From assembly GCA_012034055.1 (NCBI GenBank), contig JAAUSG010000026.1:1-33325 (forward strand): DNA of 33,325 nt, written 5' to 3'. The stretch comes from Leptolyngbyaceae cyanobacterium RU_5_1 (lineage in GTDB: Bacteria > Cyanobacteriota > Cyanobacteriia > Leptolyngbyales > Leptolyngbyaceae). Within the stretch, counting starts at the first letter, position 1, and every line of letters starts with the position of its first letter. Of this stretch, positions 17,011-23,868 are shown piece by piece. The notes beneath the pieces were generated by a model. It saw nothing but the letters and a program-made list of their open reading frames with translations. It had not been told where the DNA came from and searched no databases. The position numbers and the translations under genes were made by a program.

Positions 17011-17093
17011 TGGGGGCAGAGGGACTTGAACCCTCACGACCTTGCAGTCAACGGATTTTAAGTCCGTAGCGTCTACCATTCCGCCATGCCCCC
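17011..17093 (-). tRNA. tRNA-Leu(UAA), without intron
   Basis: The 83-nt minus-strand sequence folds as a class II (long variable arm) tRNA. The acceptor stem GGGGGCA/TGCCCCC is followed by discriminator A at 17011. The anticodon stem ACGGA/TCCGT holds loop CTTAAAA with anticodon TAA, and the T arm is GAGGGTTCAAGTCCCTC. CCA is not encoded (TCA follows). The anticodon loop is continuous, so the group I intron that many cyanobacteria carry in this tRNA is absent. Confidence 0.96.
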
Positions 17094-17226
17094 GCAAGTT
17101 AATCATTTACTACTACAGCTGTAATTGGCTGCTAAAGCCCGAAGAAATAGTTTACTAGGATTTTTGCCAGAATTGTATCTGTTGAATTTATCGGGTGAAT
17201 AAAAATTTCTGCGCTCAAATTGCTCC

Positions 17227-17320
17227 TGTCATTCTGAGCGTAACGCAGTGTAGCGAAGAATCTCAACAATGACCATAGACTGAGATTCTTCCCGACGCGA
17301 TCGCATTGTCCAAAATGACA
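17227..17320. repeat. 94-bp palindromic MITE/REP-like element
   Basis: Outer ends TGTCATT (17227-17233) and AATGACA (17314-17320) are inverted. Inside, GAAGAATCTCA (17255-17265) and TGAGATTCTTC (17281-17291) are perfectly complementary. The start TGTCATTCTGAGCG matches a palindromic repeat type dispersed in many bacteria. It fills most of the gap between the tRNA gene and ndhL; the remaining ~120 bp before ndhL hold a small CCCTA/TAGGG hairpin near 17399-17415. Confidence 0.65.
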
Positions 17321-17446
17321 ACCCCACGCTTTTTTCGTTCACTTGACCATTGATGATTTCCTTGCTTTGCGGTGTGTAGGCGATAGAATAGGGTTGTTGC
17401 CCTAAAACTAGGGCTGTTTATAGGGATTCACTTTAATCTTGGAACG

Positions 17447-17659
17447 ATGGTCATTGCACTTCTTTATCTGGTTTTAGCTGGGGCTTTTCTGGTGGTCATA
17501 CCATCGATCTTGTATTTCTATCTGCAGGCTCGTTGGTACGTTGCTAGCTCGATTGAGCGCGGTTTCATGTATTTCATGGTGTTCTTTTTCTTTCCTGGTC
17601 TGCTGCTGCTCTCTCCATTTTTGAACTTCCGCCCCAGGCGTCGTAATGTGGAAGGCTAA
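17447..17659 (+). CDS. ndhL: NAD(P)H-quinone oxidoreductase subunit L
   Basis: Small thylakoid-membrane subunit of the cyanobacterial NDH-1 complex (photosynthetic complex I), needed for cyclic electron flow and CO2 uptake. The 70-residue protein shows two hydrophobic helices ([20 protein letters not shown], then [18 protein letters not shown]) joined by the highly conserved [15 protein letters not shown]. It ends with [11 protein letters not shown], a basic tail typical of NdhL. The length matches the family. ATG follows TTGGAACG, a weak ribosome site. Its stop codon directly adjoins the ATG of the next gene, the conserved ndhL-DUF3007-trpA arrangement in cyanobacteria. Confidence 0.96.
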   Translation: MVIALLYLVLAGAFLVVIPSILYFYLQARWYVASSIERGFMYFMVFFFFPGLLLLSPFLNFRPRRRNVEG

Positions 17660-17980
17660 ATGCGACGAATTGATATCATCGGTATTGGAATAGGCGTCTT
17701 TGCCTTAAGTGGGCTGGTTTTCGTTGTTTTGCAGTTTGCGGGGTTAGATGCAACTAATGCTGGAATCTGGACACAGGCGGTTCTGGTTGCTGGTTTGCTA
17801 GGTTGGTTGGCAACGTATATATTACGAGCGGCAACGGGTTCAATGACGTATCACCAACAGCGGCGAGATTATGAGGAAGCCGTTTTGCAGAAGCGCCTGG
17901 AGGAGCTGACACCAGAGGAGTTGGCGAAATTGCAGGCTGAAATTGAGCCGGGGAAGCAGTCTGCAGATCCGAAAAATTAA
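17660..17980 (+). CDS. DUF3007 family membrane protein
   Basis: A 106-residue cyanobacterial/plastid-lineage protein. Two transmembrane helices are visible (IDIIGIGIGVFALSGLVFVV and QAVLVAGLLGWLATYILRAA), followed by the conserved GSMTYHQQRRDYEEAVLQKR and a charged helical tail EELTPEELAKLQAEIEP. The function is unknown. It starts with no spacer after the ndhL stop (TAA then ATG), so it is almost certainly co-transcribed and translationally coupled. A link to the NDH-1 complex is suggested by conserved neighbourhood only. Confidence 0.9.
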   Translation: MRRIDIIGIGIGVFALSGLVFVVLQFAGLDATNAGIWTQAVLVAGLLGWLATYILRAATGSMTYHQQRRDYEEAVLQKRLEELTPEELAKLQAEIEPGKQSADPKN

Positions 17981-18011
17981 GAATTATTTACAGTATCTAC
18001 ACATCTACTAA

Positions 18012-18812
18012 ATGACTTCAGTTTCCCAATGCTTTGAGCATCTGCGAAGCCGTGCCCGGTGTGCTTTAATCCCGTTTATTACGGCTGGCGATCCAGATTT
18101 GGAAACCACTGAGCAGGCGTTGCAGGTTCTAGACCAAAATGGCGCTGACTTGATTGAGCTGGGTGTTCCTTATTCTGATCCGTTGGCAGATGGACCTGTA
18201 ATTCAAGCGGCGGCTACCCGATCGCTGCAACGGGGCACAAAGCTGGAACAGGTACTGGAGCTTGTGCAACGGGTGAGTCCGACGTTGCGATCGCCAATTA
18301 TTCTATTTACGTACTACAACCCAATTTTGAATCGGGGAATTGAGCGGTTTTTACAGGAAATCGCGGCGGCAGGTGTAAAGGGGGTAGTCGTGCCGGATCT
18401 GCCCCTGGAAGAGGCTGAAATCTTGCTGCGTCCGGCGACGGCTCATGGAATTGAACTCATTTTGCTGGTGGCTCCAACGACGCCAAAAGAGCGAATTAGC
18501 GCGATCGCGGCACACTCGCAGGGGTTTATTTATCTAGTCAGTACGACCGGTGTAACGGGAATCCGCAGCCAGATGGAATCGCGTGTGAAGGACATGCTGC
18601 TGGAGTTACGGGGGGTTACAGATAAACCGGTAGGAGTTGGGTTTGGCATCTCGCAGCCAGAGCACGCCCGCCAGGTCATGAACTGGGGTTCTGATGCGGT
18701 GATTGTCGGCAGTGCCTTTGTGAAGCGACTGGCAGATGTCCCGGCGGACAAGGGACTCAGAGAGATTGCGGAATTTTGTCGCAGTCTCAAACGAGCGATC
18801 GCGTCGGTTTAA
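18012..18812 (+). CDS. trpA: Tryptophan synthase alpha chain
   Basis: Cleaves indole-3-glycerol phosphate to indole and glyceraldehyde 3-phosphate, channelling indole to the beta subunit. The 266-residue TIM barrel has [10 protein letters not shown] and [19 protein letters not shown], with catalytic E49 and D60 at exactly the positions known from Salmonella TrpA. STTGVTG supplies phosphate-loop residues and [11 protein letters not shown] the second phosphate site. ATG at 18012 begins directly before SVSQCFEHL, the normal N-terminus. It lies 31 bp after DUF3007 in the same direction and probably belongs to that operon. No terminator was found after it. Confidence 0.97.
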   Translation: MTSVSQCFEHLRSRARCALIPFITAGDPDLETTEQALQVLDQNGADLIELGVPYSDPLADGPVIQAAATRSLQRGTKLEQVLELVQRVSPTLRSPIILFTYYNPILNRGIERFLQEIAAAGVKGVVVPDLPLEEAEILLRPATAHGIELILLVAPTTPKERISAIAAHSQGFIYLVSTTGVTGIRSQMESRVKDMLLELRGVTDKPVGVGFGISQPEHARQVMNWGSDAVIVGSAFVKRLADVPADKGLREIAEFCRSLKRAIASV

Positions 18813-18902
18813 TTTCTCACAAACGCTTGACTCTGGTACAACAGAGACGTTACCTTCTGACTATCAAAAGGGGGCATCAAAGAGGAGCATCGCCTTATAC
18901 CG

Positions 18903-18922
18903 TTAAGCTTACGTAAACTTAA
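18903..18922. promoter_or_regulatory. Near-perfect 20-bp palindrome, candidate operator
   Basis: TTAAGCTTACGTAAACTTAA differs from its own reverse complement at only one symmetric pair. It lies 90 bp after trpA and about 280 bp before the surface-protein cluster. There is no T-run, so it is not a terminator. It could be a dimeric regulator site for the 19206 operon; the regulator is unknown. Confidence 0.3.
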
Positions 18923-19037
18923 TGTGATTGTCAGGCGATTGCTCATGAATTCGGTGTTTTGTAAGCTTGCAAGGCTCATATAATCGAGGTCAAATCGAAA
19001 CCACATTTTATCCGTGTTAGTGGTTCGAGTTTTCATC

Positions 19038-19114
19038 ATTAAACCTTGTTCACGTCCAGACCTGGAGTTTTTCTTAAGGGAAAACTCCAGATTCCGAGCT
19101 GGATGTGGTTAGAA
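19038..19114. repeat. 77-nt structured repeat, copy 1 (upstream of surface cluster)
   Basis: An outer stem CACGTCCAG (19051-19059) / CTGGATGTG encloses a strong inner hairpin, CTGGAGTTTTTC / GGGAAAACTCCAG (19062-19090). The same unit, with about five substitutions and one indel, recurs at 27393-27470 in the same orientation. Copy 1 ends about 90 bp before the first gene of the surface cluster. The rest of the 393-bp gap after trpA holds the palindrome at 18903 and otherwise nothing recognised. Confidence 0.75.
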
Positions 19115-19205
19115 ATCAATTGGTAATGCTGGTTGTTGATTTCATCTTTCTCATAAAAACGCTCCACTCACTGTTTGTAACATTTGAATACTGTTGAGCT
19201 TTTGG

Positions 19206-20174
19206 ATGAGTTTTCCAACATCACCGTTGGGACTCAAGCATCTGCCTGTCCTTCTGTTTGGACTGGTGGCAGGTGGCTTGGGTTGCCACGGGCTAGTGGC
19301 GTATGCCCAGACAACGCTAATCCCGAATACGGCGACCGCCAACTTCCGTAACACGCCGGGTGGTCCTCTGCAAAATGTCCGCTCCAATACCGTCACCGTA
19401 CCGCTGCTCAATGAGCGTCTGGAGATTGTCAAGGTGGGCGATCGCGGCGCGGCTGAACCTGGAGACAGCGTTATCTACCGCTTACTGGTGAAGAATTCTG
19501 GCAGCAGCACTGTAACGGACTTGACGGTTACAGATACCCTGCCCCGTGGTTTAAAGCTGGTTTCCAACTCACCCCGCGCCGCGTTGAGTACGGCTGGAGG
19601 TTCTGAATCTCCTGTCCCGTTGTCCAATGTCAGCGTGAATGGGCAAGTGGTTAGCTTCACCTATCCTAGTCTGGCTCCCCAGCAAACCCTGACGATTGTC
19701 TATGCAGCGCTCCTAACGCCGGATTCAGTACGAGGTTCGGGGCGCAACCTGGCCGTTGCATCGGGTAGAAATCCGGCAGGCGGGGAGGTGCGCAGTAATC
19801 AGGCTTCCCACCTGCTGCGGATTCGCCCTGGCATTCTGTCGGACTGCGGCACGATTTTGGGTCGGGTGTTTGTGGATAAGAACTTTGATGGCGAACAGCA
19901 ACCCGGAGAACCCGGTGTTCCCAATTCGGTGATTTTCATGGACGACGGAAATCGGGTGACCACAGATGCCAATGGACTCTTCTCACTGCCCTACGCGATC
20001 GCGGGGTACCGAACCGGAACCCTGGATCTGACCAGTCTACCCGGATACACGCTGGCTCCCAACCTGTACCGGATTGAAGCAAACAGTCCATCTCGCTTAG
20101 TGAAATTGGCTCCAGGGGGCATGGCGCGAATGAATTTCGCGGTAACGCCGAGCTTTAAGGAAGGGCAGCAGTAA
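19206..20174 (+). CDS. Secreted DUF11/SdrD-like domain protein, first gene of a surface cluster
   Basis: A 322-residue exported protein. The signal peptide has a hydrophobic core PVLLFGLVAGGLGCHGLV and a probable cleavage after AYA (residue 34). A short linker, TTLIPNTATANF, typical of DUF11 surface proteins, precedes a DUF11 domain (about 75-190) with VKVGDRGAAEPGDSVIYRLL, TVTDTLPRGLKLV and QTLTIVYAALL. A C-terminal SdrD_B/CNA_B-like domain (about 210-305) starts CGTILGRVFVDKNFDGEQQP and includes FSLPYAIAGY. Such domains form rigid extracellular stalks. ATG at 19206 is preferred to TTG 19194. The gene lies 1 bp from the next one, which encodes an outer-membrane barrel. The specific role is unknown; surface presentation is inferred. 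Confidence 0.88.
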   Translation: MSFPTSPLGLKHLPVLLFGLVAGGLGCHGLVAYAQTTLIPNTATANFRNTPGGPLQNVRSNTVTVPLLNERLEIVKVGDRGAAEPGDSVIYRLLVKNSGSSTVTDLTVTDTLPRGLKLVSNSPRAALSTAGGSESPVPLSNVSVNGQVVSFTYPSLAPQQTLTIVYAALLTPDSVRGSGRNLAVASGRNPAGGEVRSNQASHLLRIRPGILSDCGTILGRVFVDKNFDGEQQPGEPGVPNSVIFMDDGNRVTTDANGLFSLPYAIAGYRTGTLDLTSLPGYTLAPNLYRIEANSPSRLVKLAPGGMARMNFAVTPSFKEGQQ

Positions 20175-20175
20175 T

Positions 20176-23100
20176 ATGCATCACACAATCACGGGTTTAA
20201 GCATTCTCACCACATTGGTTGGGACCGTTGGTCTGGTTGCAGTGGCGAATGCGAGTGAAGTGCCCAACCTGCTTTCGATTCAACCGGTTGCCCAACTTGC
20301 TCAGGTTCCAGAACCGGTATCATCTCCAACGCCATCGGTTGCGCCAACAGCTTCTGAAGTTCGCATTCTGAGTCCGCAAAGCACCGTGACCTCGGAGCGA
20401 TCGACGAATTTGGTGGTGCAGTATCCGACGGGTACTAAGGTTCAGATAACCGTGAATCAGACGGCGATCGCGTCCACGATTGCAACCCAGACTCAGCCGA
20501 ATGCCGCCACCAATTCGACAACTCAAGTGTGGTACGGGATTCCGCTTAAATCGGGTGACAATGTGCTGACGGTGCAGTCCGATGGATCTGCTCCAGTCAG
20601 CGTGACGATTACAGTCAAGGAACTGGCGGCTCGGATTGAGTTTGCACTGTTCAAAGAGCCGAAGGTGCCCGCCGATGGGCGATCGGCGCTGACGGTGGAA
20701 GGGCAAGTGTTGGACGAAACGGGTCAGCCGATTAAGAAGGATGTGGTAGTAACGTTAACAGCCAGCGCCGGTCAGTTTGTCGGTTCAGACTACAACAAAG
20801 ACCGCCCTGGGTTTCAAGTCCTGGCGCGGCAGGGGGCATTTAGGGCACAACTCAAATCCAGCCTGGATCCACAGGTCGTGCGCGTTCGAGCGGCAGTCGA
20901 TCGCCACGCCCTGGTCACTGCGATCGAAAAGCAAAAACCAACCAATCTGCCCTTTCCCGATACCAATACGCCGCCTTACCTGCTGGCACCGAATCCGAAC
21001 GACAAAATTCTGGAGGCCTACACGCAAGCCGAGTTCATTACCAACCTGCGCCCGTTCATCGTGTCTGGGGTGGTGAACCTGCGCTTTGGTCGGGCTGGAC
21101 TGGACTTCTACAACACCTACAAGGACTTTTTGCGCCCCAGCCAATTGGAGCAGGGCTATCGGGTGGACTTTGACACGGCAGTCTTTGCCACAGGACGGAT
21201 TGGCGAATGGTTGTTCACCGGAGCGTTCAACAACCAGCGGCCGTTGAATGAAGACTGCTCCGGCGGCACTCGCCTGTTCCGTGACCCCCAGTTTTGCGAC
21301 CAGGTGTATCCAGTCTATGGAGACAGCTCCACGGTTGATTATCTGACGCCCTCGATCGACAGCGTCTATTTCAAATTTGAGCGCACCTCGCCGGTGTTTG
21401 GGGCTGGTTCCGACTACGCCATGTGGGGCGACTACACCACCTCAGAATTCGCCAGAGCCTCCCAGCTCTATACCGCCACAACCCGCCAACTGCATGGCTT
21501 CAAAGCCAACTACAACCTGGGCGACCTGCAAATCACCGCTGCCTATGCCAACAACGTCAGTGGCTTCCAACGCGATACGGTGGTTCCCAACGGCACCAGC
21601 GGTTACTACTACCTGTCGCGCCGCCTGGTGATTGCAGGCAGCGAAAATGTCTTCCTGGAAACCGAAGAGCTGAACCGCCCCGGCACCGTGATTGAGCGGA
21701 AGCCGATGTATCGCACGACGGACTACGAGATTGACTACGATCGCGGCGCTATCCTGTTCCGCCGGGCGCTCAACGCGCTGGAGTTTGACCCCTTCGGCCG
21801 CACCAGGGTGCGGCGGATTGTGACAACCTACCAATTTGATGGGGTGGACGATAGCGGCAAGCTTTATAGCGGACGGGTGCAGTACAACTTTGGGCGCGAT
21901 CTCGGCCGCGAAACCTGGGCTGGATTCACCTACCTGCGCGAAGACCAGGGCGATCGCCGCTTAGAGCTGTATGGCGGGGATGTGCTGGTTTCCCTCGGCA
22001 AGGATGCCCAGTTCATCGGCGAGGTGGCCCGCTCCAACTACGACTCGGTTTTCCAGGGCGAGACGGGCGGCTATGCCTACCGATTTGAGCTATTCGGTAC
22101 CATCCTGCCGGGCTTCTTCGGGCGGGCATTCTACCGCTCCGTGGAAGCAGGGTTTACCAACAACGCCGCCACCAGCTTCACCCCCGGACAAACGCGCTAC
22201 GGAGCCGATCTCTCCGCCCGCCTGACGCCCACTACTCAGGCATTGGTGCAATTTGACCGCGAAATTAACTTCGGGATTGCGCCCGCCGCTCGCGGCATTA
22301 CCGCCATCTCCCGTGTTGGTATTGGCGACCTGTTCAATCCGTCCATCGACCCGGTTCCCGGTAGTCGCGTAGATAACAGCCTCACCAACTTCCGCGCTGG
22401 CGTGCTCCAGAAGATTGGACCCGTCGAAGTGGGACTGGACTACGTGCGGCGATCGCGCCAGGATCGGATTAACCCTGGACTCTTAGAAGGCGACACCAAC
22501 CAGATCGTCTCGCGACTCACCTATCCAATCACCAAAGCCTTCACCTTCCGGGCCCAGAATGAGCAAAACCTGGGCGATCCCGACGCGATTTACCCCAACC
22601 GCACCACGCTAGCCCTCGACTGGACGGTCTCCCCGGATGTCACTCTGCGATTGGCCCAGCAGTTCATCGGCAGCACCAACCAGTACGACAGCAACTCCTT
22701 CACCAGCTTTGACATCCTCTCCGACAAGCGGTTGTCCGACGACACCAGCTTCACCAGCCGCTATTCGATCATCAACGGCATCAACGGCTGGTCGAGTCAG
22801 GCCGCAATGGGACTCACCCATCGGGTGGTGCTGGCTCCCGGATTGCGGCTCAACTTGGGCTATGAGCGTATCGCAGGCGATCTGTTCGTCTACACCGGAG
22901 CAGGACAACAGTTCGCTCAACCGGTTGCCGTTGGGCAAAGCGCGTCTTCGTTGGGACTCACCGCCGCTGACAGTTACAGCATCGGCTTAGATTACACCGA
23001 CAACCCCAACTTCAAAGCCAGTGGTCGCTTTGAGTACCGGGACAGCGATGATGGCGACTCGATGGTGATTTCGGCCGCGGCGGCGGGCAAGCTGTCACCC

Positions 23101-23868
23101 TCGCTCACCCTGCTGGGCCGCTACCAGCAGGGTAACTTCGCCAACCAACTGCTCACCGATACCGGACTCGCCGACACGATCAACTTCAAAGCCGGGTTGG
23201 CTTACCGCAACCCGACCGACGATAAATTCAACGCCCTGCTGCGCTATGAATACCGCCAAAACCCAGGTCTGACGCCCGATACCATCCTGGTCGGCAGCGG
23301 CACCGGCAGCAACGTTCATTTGTTTGCTCTGGAAGGAATTTACGCCCCCAACTACCGCTGGGAGTTCTACGGCAAATTTGCCCTGCGCAGCACCAAATCC
23401 TATCTGTCCAGGGATCTACTCGGCACCAACGCCATCACCCTGGGGCAATTTAGAACCACATACCGGCTCGGCTACCGAACCGACATTGCTGGAGAGGTGC
23501 GCTGGATTAGTCAGTCTGTGGTTGGCTTTGACGAGGTTGGCTTTGCGATCGAAGCTGGATACTACCTGACCCCCAATCTACGGGTGGCGCTGGGATACAA
23601 CTTTGGCGAGGCCAACGATCGCGACCTCGATCGCAGCAAAGGCGGCGTTTATGTAACTCTAACCCTGAAGCTCGATCAACTCCTCAGCGGGTTCGGCATT
23701 AAGCTGCCAGACCGCAAAGTTGCACCCCCGCAGCAGCAAGAATCTGTCGTCAAACCTGTCGCTAGCGGTCAGTCCACGGCACCCACCTCCTCACCCACAC
23801 CCCCATCCAGTGAATCCACCCACCCATCTACGGCAACCCAGCCAGTTTCAGGGAGCACCACGCCATGA
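20176..23868 (+). CDS. Large Ig-domain outer-membrane beta-barrel protein, second gene of the cluster
   Basis: A 1230-residue exported protein. A signal peptide (about 1-27, cleavage near ANA|SE) is followed by a Pro/Ser/Thr linker and a bacterial Ig-like domain (about 60-150, EVRILSPQSTVTSERSTNLV to VSVTITV). Next comes an invasin-type Ig domain (about 150-245, ADGRSALTVEGQVLDETGQP, VVVTLTASAGQF). From about 275 to 1165 the sequence alternates short polar and aromatic strands ending in phrases such as YEIDYDRGAILFRRAL and YRFELFGTILPGF, as in a large outer-membrane barrel. A final ~60-residue Pro/Ser/Thr tail follows. No TonB box or plug domain is obvious. A ribosome site, AAGGAAGGG, lies in the end of the preceding gene. 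The DNA is visibly richer in G+C at third positions than its neighbours. It might be a surface translocator or scaffold; the function is not known. Confidence 0.85.
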   Translation: MHHTITGLSILTTLVGTVGLVAVANASEVPNLLSIQPVAQLAQVPEPVSSPTPSVAPTASEVRILSPQSTVTSERSTNLVVQYPTGTKVQITVNQTAIASTIATQTQPNAATNSTTQVWYGIPLKSGDNVLTVQSDGSAPVSVTITVKELAARIEFALFKEPKVPADGRSALTVEGQVLDETGQPIKKDVVVTLTASAGQFVGSDYNKDRPGFQVLARQGAFRAQLKSSLDPQVVRVRAAVDRHALVTAIEKQKPTNLPFPDTNTPPYLLAPNPNDKILEAYTQAEFITNLRPFIVSGVVNLRFGRAGLDFYNTYKDFLRPSQLEQGYRVDFDTAVFATGRIGEWLFTGAFNNQRPLNEDCSGGTRLFRDPQFCDQVYPVYGDSSTVDYLTPSIDSVYFKFERTSPVFGAGSDYAMWGDYTTSEFARASQLYTATTRQLHGFKANYNLGDLQITAAYANNVSGFQRDTVVPNGTSGYYYLSRRLVIAGSENVFLETEELNRPGTVIERKPMYRTTDYEIDYDRGAILFRRALNALEFDPFGRTRVRRIVTTYQFDGVDDSGKLYSGRVQYNFGRDLGRETWAGFTYLREDQGDRRLELYGGDVLVSLGKDAQFIGEVARSNYDSVFQGETGGYAYRFELFGTILPGFFGRAFYRSVEAGFTNNAATSFTPGQTRYGADLSARLTPTTQALVQFDREINFGIAPAARGITAISRVGIGDLFNPSIDPVPGSRVDNSLTNFRAGVLQKIGPVEVGLDYVRRSRQDRINPGLLEGDTNQIVSRLTYPITKAFTFRAQNEQNLGDPDAIYPNRTTLALDWTVSPDVTLRLAQQFIGSTNQYDSNSFTSFDILSDKRLSDDTSFTSRYSIINGINGWSSQAAMGLTHRVVLAPGLRLNLGYERIAGDLFVYTGAGQQFAQPVAVGQSASSLGLTAADSYSIGLDYTDNPNFKASGRFEYRDSDDGDSMVISAAAAGKLSPSLTLLGRYQQGNFANQLLTDTGLADTINFKAGLAYRNPTDDKFNALLRYEYRQNPGLTPDTILVGSGTGSNVHLFALEGIYAPNYRWEFYGKFALRSTKSYLSRDLLGTNAITLGQFRTTYRLGYRTDIAGEVRWISQSVVGFDEVGFAIEAGYYLTPNLRVALGYNFGEANDRDLDRSKGGVYVTLTLKLDQLLSGFGIKLPDRKVAPPQQQESVVKPVASGQSTAPTSSPTPPSSESTHPSTATQPVSGSTTP

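Noticed and set aside
19038-19114. Integron attC site
   Set aside because: The paired stems are suggestive, but the GTTRRRY/RYYYAAC ends are not present, copy 2 has an extra base there, and no integrase or cassette array is seen.
21442-21834. Long antisense ORFs inside the barrel gene
   Set aside because: High G+C third positions create open frames; no start signals or recognisable protein.
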